64,000 bases of DNA from Sparassis latifolia (Eukaryota; Basidiomycota; Agaricomycetes; Polyporales; Sparassidaceae). The notes under the pieces were generated by a model. It saw only the letters and a list, made by a program, of their open reading frames with translations, was not told the DNA's origin and ran no database searches. Below are positions 45,179 to 57,863 of this stretch, in pieces. The stretch lies in NCBI GenBank assembly GCA_018466975.1, contig CM031557.1, positions 2,418,001 through 2,482,000 of the forward strand, written 5' to 3'. Positions within the stretch are counted from its first letter, which is position 1; every line of letters starts with the position of its first letter. Position numbers and translations under genes: made by a program.

Positions 45179-46923
45179 CTATGCACGCTGGAGCCAGCCA
45201 ACGCTCAAGCCAGTCATGGTCCGCAGGCTTTCCGGATAAGCTGTCGTGCTTTCCTTCAGCAAGTTGCCCAGTCGCCGACATATATCTATGGGATAGTAGA
45301 GATGTTCCGCTTGAGGGAACCCGGGATACTTGTTTGTAAGCCTGCACTGAAAATTAGCGTGCTAAATGGACGCGCAAGAGCATCGCGACGCACGCTGGAA
45401 GATCTGAGAATGCTATGGACGGCTTCAGGACCTTGTAGAGCACCTTTGCTGCATGAATGGATCCGCTCTTCGGTATGACATACTGCGCGGGCGTGATGTA
45501 TGCCAATCGCATATTCGGCTTGAACAACCACATCTGTCCCAAGTGGAATGCAGAGTCAGTGCCACGTAGGGAAGTGGAAGACAACAACAGACAAGAATAC
45601 GGGGTCTTTCATCTTCCTCATCAAGAATGACAAAGCGATAAGTTGCGTGAGCTTGAACAAACTCATTCATGTCTTCTGCGATAAAGGCGGATAGAGGCAC
45701 TCTCGCAGGTCTATGAGTCATATCAGTAAGGCATTATGAGCAAGGACAAATTGTTGCTCACTCAGCTGCGGGATTCGTAGGTCGAACGGCATACTTCGCT
45801 AGCCTATAAACGATAGAACATGGTGCATCCTTCGGCTGATGATCTTGACATCGTCCAATGACTGCTCCACATATGCAATGAACACGTTGCCAATCATCTG
45901 TAGACTATCAGATGCAAAGTGTTAGGTTACTGCTGCGACAATCAACATACATAAAAAGAGAGCAAGAAATCTATAGTAGGATGTGCTCTCACAGGTAGCT
46001 CCCGAGACGTGGACCTCAGCAACACGAGAGTTGTTTGAGCGAGTGACTGGGCATACATGTGCCCGTTTATCTCGGACGCTTTGTATCAGCCAAAGGAGAT
46101 GCTCCTGTCGCCGCCCGTGTGCCAACATGGCTCAGCCGAGAAAACAAAACCAACTGGGGCTTCTGAAATCCAGCCAGAGCACCCGCTGACACACGTACAG
46201 ACGACCATTGGTGGGTCATCCAATGTCGGCCTTCTTTCCGTCCTATCCTTCCATACTAAGAACTTTGGGACCGAGAGGAACTCACCTTCGTCTCCTGGCT
46301 GGAAGGCCAGAAGTTGCTTTTCACTACAGCAGATTCGTCGAAAAGAATGTAACTACCGCCAACAAACGCAAGACCCTTGGTAGGCCAGAACCCTTCGTTG
46401 GAATGCCTCGTAACGTTTTCATGCAGCTTCTGATCCGAATGGCACATCCACGCATCTACAAGCTCGGCCCAATGCTCGGACGGCAGGTCCTTGAACTTGC
46501 TCACCTGGGAGCAGTGCACAAGCGGCAGAGAGCACGACGCGCAGACGAAGCCCGTCGGAGTGAGCTCGGAGAGTTGGTCAGCGTCCAGTAAGGCCGCATG
46601 CATGGAAGGATATGCACTGCTCGTAGGAGTCCCGGTGGGAGTAGAGGGAGCAGCAGCGAGCTTAATTTGATAATGTCCTCCTATCTCTTGTACCTCCTTC
46701 TTCCCTGGGTGCACCCGTGCGGGAAGGCTCAGATATGGGGACGTACTGGCACCACTTCGGAGACAAAGACATTCCCGCTCGAATCCTGGGACATCGGACA
46801 ATGGGACGACTTCAGCTTCAAGAGGAACGTCGGGGTCTGAGCCGTATACTGTCAGGAATATCAAGATATGTTGGAGACTCTCGTGGTATTCTGCAACGTA
46901 GTGAACGTCTAGGCCAGCTGCAT
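45179..46923 (-). CDS. UBE3D-like E3 ligase (HECT_2, E2-binding protein), apparent frameshift after the start
   Basis: The family binds ubiquitin-conjugating enzymes such as UbcH10. Visible blocks in order are YVAEYHESLQHILIFLTV, the Cys-containing GFVCASCSLPLVHCSQVSKF, LPSEHWAELVDAWMCHSDQ, GFWPTKGLAFVGGSYILF, then after a longer intron HCICGAVIGRCQ, RVPLSAFIAEDMNEF, RLAYITPAQYVIP and the C-terminal YPGFPQAEHLYYPIDICRRL ending GLSVGWLQRA. The paired CxxC motifs are typical of HECT_2. The only ATG ahead of the first block (46921-46923) is out of frame by one base; an extra C in the CC at 46912-46913 would join MQLA to LDVHYVAEYH. The ATG lies 2 nt from the stop of the upstream gene, so a single spliced fusion gene is the alternative. 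Some middle exon boundaries are unresolved. Confidence 0.8.
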
Positions 46924-46925
46924 TG

Positions 46926-49069
46926 CTAGGTCAGAAGACTACGTTTAGGACTATAGCTAGAAGACTCACTTTGCAATGCCGGCATGCGACTTACTGATGA
47001 ACCTACCCGTCGCATCTTCCCAGCGGCCTTCGTCCTTTTCGACTCTGAGAGCTGTCCTGGAGATGATGGTCTTGATGAAGAAGCCAAAAGCCACGACAGG
47101 GGAGGTGCAGATAGACTCCTGCTGCGATACCCCTTCGAGGACTTATTACACGGTGGAGGAGTCAGAGGCTCTAGAGCTGAATGTGTGGGCTCCTTCATGA
47201 ACTCGGGTAAGCTGAGTAACGCGTGCGAATCTGCCATCTGCATTCTTAGTCGAGATGGTTCCGGGACGGCTTCACGCATGAATTCAGGCAGAGAAAGTAG
47301 AGCTTCGGGATCTTTCTCTTTGCGTCGGCCGTTCGACGTGGGGAAAACAGCGTCCTGCGAGTGTAACCGGCCTACTGCGGAGTGGTGCACTAGCTGTGCG
47401 ACAAACGCATCACGCTGTCACATTGACGTGTAAGCGCTTCGTGGAGAACGCGAACAGTATGGAAGAAATATCTGAAACCCACCTTCTCAAGGTCGAGTTG
47501 CCTTGCGTTCTCAAGCTTTGCCTTGAGCCCGTCCTCTAGCGCAACCGCTTGATTGACCAATTTGCGCTGAGATGCACGTCCAATCAACTCCAGCATCCTC
47601 TCCAAATCCTGCGAGTCGGTCGTGTCCACCGCTCTTTGCTTCCCCTCGCGCACCCGCGCCCGCTTCAAAGACAGCCCTTCGAGCCGTGCCCTCTCCATTT
47701 GCTCCACCTTCGCCTTCTTCAGCTCAACACGTTGGTTGTGCAACTGAGGGGCCACAAGATAGAGCCGGTCAATCGCGAGAGTGACAGCGTCCAGATCCAA
47801 ACGCATCTTCTCGCTCAGCCCCCCCGCTCCCCCAAGCACTGGACTAGACGTTTCTGGCTCGTTAGCTTTTGAGGATGGCGAAGCCGTCTTGGCATCTAAT
47901 GCTGACCACTGTCCTACTTCATATTCAGGCAGCCCCTCACTCTCGATGGTAAAGTCTAGTTCATCATCATACCCAGCAGCATCGTATTCCGGCGGGAGTA
48001 GCTCCGTATCAAGGATCTGGGGGTCTTCGGTCGTGCGGGCCCTACATAGATTGAGGACATGTTCCAGCTCCTCGTCCACGCGGGCCCACAACAGTGTAGT
48101 TTCAACTAGCTCAACTGGTGACACGGCTGGCATAGCTACTCCTTCCCCACGCGATAGTTGGAAGTCGCTCAGCTGGCGACGGAAGTGCACAAATGGATCG
48201 CTCGGTCCATCGTGGACGGCAGACAAAGACGGAGAGACAGTATGCGGGTTCCACGATGCAACACGCGGTGATGTGGGGACACTGGTACGGGGATACAGGG
48301 CAGCAAGTCGGTGAAAATGTGCGATGAGAGAGATCAGTGTTTGGGCGAGAGCCCTGTCGTGTTGGGAAAGTGTGTCGGAATCTACGAGGCGGTCGACGCG
48401 CTCTTGCAGCTCGCCCACAAGAGCCGCATCGTCGGCATCGGATAAAGAAGCACGGTGTACTGCGGTCGCGTCAGGCTCGTGAGCACGAAGGTTGAGAACA
48501 AGAGTATGTAACGCCGATGAAGATTGGTCGGCGACGGTACGGGAGACCGGGGAACATGGAGGCATGGAATGACGACGGTCTGGAATGATAGGGCGCCAGT
48601 TAGCAGCAGTCGAAAGAAGGTCATTCAGAGTCGCAAGACATGATCTCTGGACGTGGACAATGGAAGGCATGAGCTCCGCCTCCTAAACAAGACGATGTCA
48701 GTGCCCTACGAATCAGTATAGCTGGGAATGGATACTTACAGCATGTCTTATGCCTGATCCACCATCCTCCTGTGGAGACTGTGCAGCTGCGGATGCAGGG
48801 CGGTCGTACACGGGGTGATATTTGACATCGGCAGTAGCGGCTCCTGCATTCAACCCCTCCGCGGCTCGACCAGGGAACGCATCAGCATCCTCGAAGTGCA
48901 ATTCCTCCGCTGCCAAATCCTCAAGTAACTCCTCTTGTTCCCTCTCTTCAAGACTCGGGAAAGGCTTGGGGATGTTTGCGTCAAGTTTGGCCCGGGGATC
49001 CCAATGCTTCTCTTCGTCTACCGCCGTCTCTACTGTCGATAAGGAGGAACCTCTAATGAGTGTTGTCAT
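46926..49069 (-). CDS. Coiled-coil protein of unknown function with duplicated LLSLPEFM motif
   Basis: Three exons (48740-49069, 47483-48682, 46926-47414) give 672 residues if the last exon is read to its TAG. The N terminus is acidic (LEEREQEELLEDLAAEELHF). The middle has a helical segment opening MPSIVHVQRSCLATLNDLL and a basic coiled coil (QRVELKKAKVEQMERARL). Near the C terminus the motif ALLSLPEFM with a following Lys/Arg and Glu occurs twice, 30 to 40 residues apart, within a Ser/Pro-rich tail. I do not recognise the family. A GT donor in the last codons and an AG just before the next gene's ATG would splice it onto the UBE3D-like gene, so the 3' end is uncertain. Confidence 0.75.
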
Positions 49070-49490
49070 ATGTTTCGCAGGATAGGATGTTTATACAGGG
49101 TATAAGATGGTGATGGTATAACCAAGCAGTGTGCACAGGTGCAGGTCAAGACGGTGATGACCGTCCTCATTTTCGCTCGATTTCGTTGGGTATATAAGCG
49201 CTCATGTGCCTGTCCGCTTCAGGGCCTTCCGCCATCAATTTCGACTCTTCTCACACCGACGACTGGCTGGCATGTGTGCATTAAACAACTCATACAGATG
49301 CTCTGCGAGAAAAGTGACAGTCCCTGAAGAAAGAATCGTTGAAGGCGCGAGGCCATGCCCGCAATGACCGGCCATCCCAACTCGTCATGAGAAATGATGA
49401 ACAATGCGATGGTATTATGGAGAGGTGATGATGTGTAGATGTCCAGACAGTACTTGCATGAATACAAATGAGCGCCGAGCTTGGATACAG
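49070..49490. other. Short intergenic region between two minus-strand genes
   Basis: Contains the 3' region of RUD3 and the promoter of the coiled-coil gene. A frame at 49219-49494 has no recognisable content. Confidence 0.4.
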
Positions 49491-51259
49491 TCATGAGTCC
49501 AGGGTAATGGACACTCTCTTCTTGCCCTTCCTCGATGGTGGCGGGTGTAGCATGAGATCTGGCGTACTTGCCATAGCCGCAGTAGTAAAGGATGGTAAGC
49601 GTTTTCCCCCAAGAAGGCTTGGAGGTGATAGATGGTTGGCGCGTGTCGGAGTAGTTGGCAAAGAATTATTTGCACGGGGATGCACAGGTGGTGGTGATCC
49701 CTCCCCCGCTGCCGCTTCTGTGAGGAGGAACTCCACCCACAAGCGAGAGAATGACTGCCAACAATAAGCTGGAGACATAACGGAGTATATGGAGAGGCTG
49801 ACCTCTGTTTCGTCTGTCTTTTCCAATTCCAAACCCTTCCCTTTAGGGGACATGGACCTACCGAAGAAAGCAGATACTCCGGATGGCGAGCTTTGCACCG
49901 AAGCACTGCCCTTGCGCTGTAGGCCTGCCTTCTCACGTTCGTCGTCTGTCCATGAAAGAATTGTAGAGAGTAGGGAGAGCATCTCAAATCGCTTCGAGTC
50001 CGCTCGTGGCGTATTGAGGAATGACAGAAGGACGTTGGTAACCAGGCGCCTGTCGACATTCGTCTCATTTGATGACTGGCGCAGGCGGCGAAGGGCCTCC
50101 ATGAGGTGCTCATTCATTATCACAGCTTCATCAACGCAAATTAGATTGTACCAAATACAACGCTACACATCACCTACCTTCGTGCCGTAGTTTACCAATC
50201 AGAAGATGTTTCTCTTTAACCTCCTTCTCCAGATCTTCTGTACGAGCACCGTTAGTCGAAGATTCTTCGAGTTTGAGCTGCGTATCCGTGAAAGTAAGTG
50301 GACACCACAAGTCGACCTGGATGAGAAGTATACCTCAGCGGTCAATGCTCTATGCTTGTATTCGGCAAGGAATTGCGTGACTGAAACGAGCTGACTTTCG
50401 TAGCCCTTGACTGCCTCCTGTAACTCATGCTCCTTGGCTGCCAGACGTTCAATAAATATGAGGCGATTGCGGAAGTGGACTTACCTGCTTGGAAGTCTTC
50501 TAGCACCGACTGCAAATTGCTAGACCGTTCCCGCTCAGCGGCAAGTTGTGCGACATCTCGTTCCCTGTCGTGATGCTCAGCCTCGAGTTCTCTTCGAAGA
50601 GTTTCCGCTGTGGTTCGCGCCTCATCTGCTGAGATGTGCTCCTCCATAGCCTTCTGCTCCCACTCGTCCCTCTCAATCCGACATTGCTCGAGCTCACTCT
50701 GCAACTCTCGCAACTCACGTTCCCGCATACTAACCTCTTGAGCATTCTCCAGCAGAGCCCGACTACGCATAGTCTCAAGTTCCTTTGATGCCCGCTCTGA
50801 CTCCTCATTCGAGGCAATCAGCTCGGACGTGAGTGTTTCCACCGTGGCAGCAAGATCTTCCTTCTCGGCAGTGAGCTGTTGCACTAGCTGCTCCTGACGG
50901 TCGAGTTCTTCCTACGCATGCGCAAGTCGTAACGGAGACGCAAGCGATGGTAGAAATTGCGGACGTACGGCATCCTGCTTCAACTTATTACCCAGGCTTG
51001 TACGCATGGCAGTCAGCTTGGACAGCAAATTTCGATACTGTGATGCCAGCGTGTCCTTCTCCTCCTTGGTCCGCTCGAGCTCCCTCTGCAGCCGCTGCAC
51101 CGGGTCAAGATCCTCGTTGTCATCATGTTGTTGACCGTTCGGGGTAGTGTTCGCGCCATTTATTGGAGGAGGAGATGCAAGTATACGCTCGGTATCAAAG
51201 GAAGGGCGAGGACTGGTGCCATTCAGCGAAGTAGCACCTGCCACGGGTAGGGAGGCCAT
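49491..51259 (-). CDS. RUD3: Golgin Rud3 (GRAB-domain, GMAP-210 family)
   Basis: Rud3 is a cis-Golgi coiled-coil tether recruited by Arf GTPases. The start is at 51259. Exon 1 (50969-51259) encodes a short disordered head and the first coiled coil (LQRELERTKEEKDTLASQYR). Exon 2 (50485-50911) is almost entirely coiled coil. Two smaller exons continue the coil (KEHELQEAVKGYESQLVSV and DLEKEVKEKHLLIGKLRHE). The GRAB domain follows: EHLMEALRRLRQ, VTNVLLSFLNTPRADSKRFE and LLSTILSWTDDEREKAGL, with the Arf-contact residues conserved in family alignments. A Ser/Pro-rich tail with LWVEFLLTEAAAG ends at VSITLDS. The end exon boundaries near 49.75 kb were inferred from phase. Confidence 0.9.
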
Positions 51260-51687
51260 GGTTTCGTATAAAGGTGTTAGTAGAGTTTGGCTATGTCTAG
51301 TGTTACTCTCCAGTAATCAGATACTACAAACCAGAGTTAACCAGGTTTAACCTCCGCTTCTTACTGTATTAGATTTATTTCTTACTTTCCTACCAGGAAC
51401 CCGATCGCCACGGAGCGCCCGCGATTGCCAAGCCAAGTTGTGTAGTGGTGCGATGAGGAGTCTAATAAGATGCCAACTACTGCAATTACTGCCTAATGGC
51501 ATTTGTGGACTCTCCTAACGACCTTCTCAGTTTGCGACGCCTTCAGGCTTGCGGAAGCAGGTGTTTGTGGTCCACAATATGAGAAATCGACTAAATTCGG
51601 CCGTTGATGCCGGCCATGAGGCCCCGTTAGTCTCCAGGAACAATGATACGTATTTCTGCCCGCCTCTGCCTACTATGCTATCACTCC
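51260..51687. promoter_or_regulatory. Divergent promoter region of RUD3 and the WD40 gene
   Basis: The two start codons are 428 bp apart on opposite strands. No recognisable gene lies between, and no specific element was identified. Confidence 0.4.
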
Positions 51688-54600
51688 ATGTCCGGAGCGT
51701 TTGACGATTTACGGACGAGCTTCAACGATTTCGACGATTGTGAGTGGCCAGAAATCACAGTTTCATTGCCACACGTACCGCATTCCACTAATTGCTGTTC
51801 ATATCGCTAGAACACGCGTAGCGTCAGATTTACTTTATCTTGTTCGTCTATAACACACATACATATGCATCATGCGCGTCCGAAGTAAGTAAGTTTGAGT
51901 ATATTCTGATATGTGGCGCCACTGACACGATTTTGTTTCCGTAGGCTTAGCTGCAGTAGCCGATGCTGCTTCGTCACACGATTTCCCTCCGCTCCCTGGA
52001 GTAGCCGCGCAGGTGCTCGACGGCGATAGAAGCAAGAGTAGGCGTAAACAGACTTTACTGAATTTACTCGACGCGTTGCAGGAGTTGAGTGGGGAAGATG
52101 ATTTAGGTGCTCCATGTATGGGTCGGCTTCGTCTCTGTCAAGTTCTTCGGCTAATTCCTTGACTTAAAGTGATCAATGACCAGCCCAGCTTCGAAGGCGA
52201 CAGAGATGTCCGTGAGTATTATTTACATTTTCCTGCAACATGAGTGATTCCAAATGGCGCGTAGCCACCGTCGATGAACACTTTCAAAGAATCGGAGCAG
52301 AGGCGTTTAACAGGTTTCAGAGGTATGCCTTCCAGATAGATAGAAGTTACCCTGAGCTATATCCATTTCATCTACAGGCGAATTCTCAATTTGGACAGAG
52401 AGGTGAACCACCCGTATGAAGCAACTGTCTCATTATATTGACCAAGTGGCAAGTTGCGCAGTTTTGCGAATGCAGCTCGCCAACTGGGGAGTTCTGTAGG
52501 TATCTTGTCGTCTTCTTTCAACCTGCGAGAACGTCTCGCGCAGGTCCTCTACCTCTTCCGTGAAAATGCTGCAGAGCTCTTCCCAAGAAAGGTTGCGCGC
52601 CAACCACGCGAAGTCCTTCTGCATCCGAATATGTGGCATTGGCAGAAAAGCAAGCGGTACAAAGCACCTCCACCTGTTGCAAACCCAGCAGTTTCAGAAA
52701 ATCTGGATCCCGAGGATTTCCCTTACCAATTGCAAATGTTCGCACGAGACGTCATGACCTTCCTGGATTGCCTCAATGAGTTCCCGGAGTTTACGGATGA
52801 GGCCGTTAATACGTCCATCTTGTCTCTAGAGGGTGATCTGAAAGTAAGGTAACCTTCGATGTCCACAACTCCTGTATTGACCGTCGATTCAGTACTGGGC
52901 TTCTTGCCTTAAGGCATATGAAGGCGAGTTTCATGTTCTGGCATTTACCTGACCACTGATGCAACTCTCCATAGGCCAGTTCCGATATCCCGCTGTGGAG
53001 CGTTACTTGCACGACATCAGTACAGAGATGGGCGACCACTTAGACAGCATTACCTCGTCGTTAAGCGTGTTTATTGAGATTGGTCCGTGCACTGCCACAC
53101 CTCACAAGTACTGCATTGGATCAGACGTGGTAACCTAGTTCTGCCCTACAGGTGTCCCGACGATCCGTTTCGCGCAGCAGCACGCGAGCCAAAATTTGCT
53201 CAACCTGACCACGGTGGCGACATTTTTTTCCGCGGTGACTGCGACGACGATGCAGTTCTCGTATGATATGACAGCCTCCCCTTTATCACAGACGGTCAAC
53301 ACCTTCTGGTTTACCTCGCTCGTCTTTAGTATTGGAGCTGCTGTTAACAGTCTGCTCGGGCTGACGTGGAAACAGGCGATGTAGTGAGTGACGGCAGTTC
53401 ATGTCTTGAATCATCGTGATTTTGAAGTACTTTCTGAAGCCGGTCGCCCGGCCATAGAGTTCCATGGTGGGTGCTGATCTGGATTAAAAGGTCACCTTTG
53501 GTGTTCCTTGTCCTCTCCGTCGCCTGTTTTTCAGTAGGCCTCGTCCTATTCGCATACTCGTCCGGTCAGGTATGTTCAAGGCACGGCTAAACAGGTAGGA
53601 ACGTCTGACATAATATGACTCCGCCATTCAGGACATCGTCACCAGGACGCTTACGACCGTATTCTCAGCACTAAGTTGCTTTGGTCTAGCAGCTGTATCG
53701 ATGTGGTTTGTATCTGAGAAGTGGATCTTCCTCCGCCACAGGGGCCAGAAGTGGCTCGGAGATGTACTTTCTGAAACGAAAGTGCAGGTGTACGCTGTGC
53801 CCGGCATCAGCTGGATCATCCATGAGCCTCGCGCTCTCATGCAGACAGCGAGCTCATGGATCGTTCGACAGTGCCGCATCGCAGGTGACAATCTGTCTCG
53901 AGTGAGTGCACGGACGCTCGCCAGAATCAGCTCGATGGCTTCCAGCTCTGAAAAGCTGGAGGAGAATGAGCACAATAGTCCGACTATACCACACGGCAGT
54001 CCGGACCTACCATCCCCCGTGCGGGCCCGTACCTCAGACCTCGGGCCTCTGCTTCCTATTTATGAGAGGAGCCCTGCAACCGCGACGTCGATGGACGGGT
54101 ATGACGCTACTACTGTACTGAGCGACGACAGTACCACGTCTGCTGCTGAGCCTGTCACAGCCAAGAGTCGATTCGTCAATGCAGTGCGATCTGTGATGAT
54201 GTTGCGCTCCGCCGCGATACCGTTCGGCCTGTCTCCTCACAGTCCGAGGAGGCAGCGTACCGACTCGTCAGACGCGGGTCGAGGAGGAACGAGTTCCGTC
54301 GAACCGTTGGGCCTTCTGAGGAGCTCGCGTGTGGCGGCGCTTGTGCCTAAGCTCAGGAGCCTGCACACGACCCAAGATCTGGCCGCTCATCAGGCCCTAG
54401 TCAGACACTTGCAGTTCTCACCTAATGGAAAGTTCTTGGCTACGTCAAGGTTTTTGCTCTCAAATTTCCACCGTACTTCCAGATCTGACGCTTCTGTTCA
54501 GTTGGGACAGGACATCGGTTATTTTCCGTGTTGGTGTGAGTGCTCTTCTAGCGGGCGTCATTAGAACTCGTGGTTCAGTGTGTTTTGAAGGATCCACTCG

Positions 54601-56125
54601 TTTCGCACCGCATTCTCGCACAACCTCAAGGCTTTGTGGGTCAAGTAGCATGGTAACACATCTTGGAGAAAACTCTGATCCTCAAGCTGATTACGTGTGT
54701 CTTCAGGTCACCGAGCGGTAAAACGTTACTAACGAAGTTGAATCGCGGAGTCAAAGTATGGACGGAGGTGAGTACGAAGTGGAATTGTAGACAGCTTGTC
54801 AGGCTCTGAAAAATGCTAGGATGGTGTGTGCAAGAAAACAATAGATCGCCGGCGCACGGTACAGTCTATCGCGTGGCTTCCTGGTGGAGAAGGTAACCTT
54901 GGAAATTGCCACAGTAGCAAGTGATGCTCATGCGTGATCCTGTAGCCTTCATGTCAGTCGAAGGTAGTGATGTAACCAAACTGGTAAGGATGACAATCCC
55001 CAAATCGCCAGTTGCATACTCTAATTTCGATCCTTCACCTATGATACAGGATCTCAACGGTGAAGTGAGTGGATCCTACTGAGGCATATCTACACGAAAG
55101 GTGAATGTCATGCTCAAGGTCCTGGAAACCTACCATTTCGATCGAATGAAGCTCCACGATGTGGCGATCACGCAAGATTGTCAGCGCATGTTATGTGTAG
55201 GAACTCTACTAGCATCCAGTGATGGCTTGCACCCATCGAAATCTAGGGCGGAGAAACAGATAATAGGCGAGTATATACGTTGTCAGAATTGCTCGCCAGA
55301 TCTGAATGCATCCCTCTAGCTTACAACCTTGACAAGAAAGATATCGAAAAGTGAGTTTTACTACAGACCATCCAGTTAATTTCTCAATTTCTCGCTTGCA
55401 GTCGTGTTCCGGTTTTGCACGATGTACGTGACATAACTATAGCTCGGGATGATGTAGCTCTGGTTAGTTATGAGAACAAGGTGTGTCATGATTTGAGGCA
55501 TGGTCCCGTCATGGCTGTTGACCCGTTATCGCGTATCAGGCACCTCCACAACTATGGAGGCTAGATCTCGTCAAAAATACTGCTCGATTATCGCTACGAC
55601 ATACATATATGCCCAAGGTTCCTGTTGATTTTGCCGGACCAAGTTACTTCGGGGGCAAGAACGACCAACTAGTCCTGTGTGCTGGGAAAGGTAAGACACA
55701 GCTTACTTGTGAACCAGTCAAGGCTCATGCGTGCAATAGCGGGCGATATCCATGTCTGGGACCGCGAGTCGGCGACACTACTGCATCACATCCGTGCACA
55801 AGCTTTGGGCAGCGATCTCACATGCATCGCTTGGAACCATGCAGTGGAGCCGTTCATGTTTGCCACGGGCAGTCATGATGGTGCCGTCAGAATCTGGACC
55901 ACTCCGAGGCCTCAGAGAACTCACCCTGCGTCTTCGGAGGCTCACAGCCAAGTTACCACAACGTCGAATACGCCTATGGACTCGTCGCCAGCGCTGTACG
56001 ATGGGGCATATACCGGGAGTCCCGTGCCTCAGCAGGGGTTTGACTTGCAAGACAGGCTTTTCCAAGACGACTCGCCTGATGAGCGGCGATTAGAAGAAGG
56101 AATTGCAAAGATCCGTCGAACGTAG
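51688..56125 (+). CDS. Membrane-anchored WD40 repeat protein
   Basis: Some twenty exons could be chained with consistent phase from MSGAFDDLRTSFNDFDD to the end LEEGIAKIRRT. The N-terminal third is soluble and helical (DEHFQRIGAEAFNRFQRRI, FNLRERLAQVLYLFRENAAE). Four hydrophobic segments follow, for example VNTFWFTSLVFSIGAAVNSL, SPLVFLVLSVACFSVGLVLF and TTVFSALSCFGLAAVSMWFV. After a Ser/Pro-rich linker a C-terminal WD40 propeller begins at LVRHLQFSPNGKFLATSSWD, with later blades VKVWTEDGVCKKTI, FDRMKLHDVAITQDCQRML and GDIHVWDRESATLLHHI. The propeller resembles the WDR26/Gid7 type; the membrane region is not part of that family. Function is unknown. A membrane-tethered scaffold is the natural inference. 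Confidence 0.8.
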
Positions 56126-56576
56126 ATAACTCTGCAGATCTCATTGACTCACCACGGTCCATATGATAGACACTTTATGTACGATATTCATGTAACTCGA
56201 GTTTCACGCACTTGCATAACCTGCGACTCCATCATCGTTATTTGGCACGCTATGTGTTTTCTTTGTGTATCAGTCAATGCGTCACCCCACTCAGTACTCA
56301 ACAGGGATGATTTTGTAGAACCGCCTTCACAGTAGGAGAGTGGCTTTCTCCGATAGGCAGTGTGTTTCTGCGGAGTGGTTTGTGCTGGTGCGTGGAAGAG
56401 TAAAGCTTCAGGGAATTTTTGACCACTGCCTCGGTGACCTCGTCCTCCGAGTCGACGCGCTCATGAATTTGATTCCACTAATGTGAGCAGCGGCGCCAAC
56501 GCTTCGGATCGCCCTGACGAGTCCGACAAGGCCTGCGCTTGCGTTACTTAGTACGCACACCATTGCACACGTTAGT
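56126..56576. other. Intergenic region upstream of homoserine dehydrogenase
   Basis: Holds the 3' region of the WD40 gene and the promoter of HOM6. No gene or distinct element was recognised. Confidence 0.4.
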
Positions 56577-57863
56577 ATGGCTTTGCAATCCATGACCGTT
56601 CGCGCCAGTCCGAAGACGCTATGCATTGCGGTGGTGGGTGTGGGACTTGTCGGCGGAGAGTTCATCAACCAGTTACTCAACTTCCCTGCTCCCAATCCAT
56701 CCCGGATCGTGTCTCTCTCATCGTCCAAGGCTACCCTGTTCTCCCCGGATGGCCTTCCCATAAACACGTCGGGGTGGAAGGATGAGTTGGCCCAGTCCAG
56801 CCGAATACCCGATTTCCAGGTCCTCTGTCGAGATTTGTGCGCTCTGGTGAAGTCCGGCCAAGATGTGGTGCTCGTGGACAACACTTCCTCCAATGTAGTC
56901 GCTGCCATCTACCCGCAGTTCCTGAAGGCGGGTATCCATGTCATTACTCCGAACAAGAAGGCTTTCTCTGCCGAACTCTCGTTGTATGAGAGCATCCTCT
57001 CTGCCAGCCTGGAAAGCGGTGCACGATTCCTGAATGAGGCGACAGTGGGCGCTGGTCTACCTATCATCTCGACTTTGAAGGATCTAGTAGCTACAGGCGA
57101 CAAGGTGATGAGAACGCTATCTTGCAAGCCCCTTTTAGTGCTGAGACGTATGCATTCTAAGATTGTCAAGATCGAGGGTGTATTCTCCGGCACGATGAGC
57201 TACATCTTCAATGAATTTTCTACTGCGAAGGAGGGAGGTCCTCCGTTCTCATCTGTCGTCAGCATCGCTCGCAGCAAGGGCTATACGGTACATCAATAAA
57301 TGGCGGTGAAACTTGAGTCTGTCTGACACTCTGGACAGGAACCTCATCCGGCAGATGACCTAAACGGCGCTGACGTCGCCCGCAAACTCACTATCCTGTC
57401 TCGCTACATTCCATCTCTCCGAATCGCACTCAAAGATGGTTACCAGTCTGTTATCACAAAGTCTCTAGTTCCGCCGGAGCTGGAAGGGACAGACACGGGT
57501 GACGAGTTCATCAGGCGGCTACCGGAGTTCGATGCCCGCTTCGACAAAATGAGAGCCGATGCGTTCAAAAGAGGGAAGGTGCTGCGATTTGCTGGTGTCG
57601 TGGACGTGAACGCGAAGGTCATCAAGGCAGATCTAGAAGAGTGAGCATCACTTGGTGGTCCGTGTAACTAACACGCCTGTTGAGTGTCACCTTGCAGGTA
57701 TAATGTGAGTCACCCGTTCGTGACTGCTCTCGGAGGATCAGACAATATTGTCATGTTCCACACGGAGCGGTACGGTGCGCGGCCATTGGTTATCCAGGGT
57801 GCTGGAGCAGGCGCCGCTGTAACCGCCATGGGGGTGATGTCTGATCTGCTAAAGCTCATCTAA
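56577..57863 (+). CDS. HOM6: Homoserine dehydrogenase
   Basis: The enzyme reduces aspartate semialdehyde to homoserine, the branch point to threonine and methionine. Four exons (56577-57104, 57162-57287, 57339-57640, 57698-57863) give 373 residues, the size of fungal HOM6. The NAD(P)-binding loop is IAVVGVGLVGGEFINQLL. Other blocks are VVLVDNTSSNVVAAIYP, HVITPNKKAFS, FLNEATVGAGLPII and the family signature IVKIEGVFSGTMSYIFNEFS. The C terminus has GGSDNIVMFHTERY and IQGAGAGAAVTAMGVMSD. There is no aspartokinase domain, so it is the monofunctional fungal form. An in-frame ATG five codons later is an alternative start. Confidence 0.96.
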
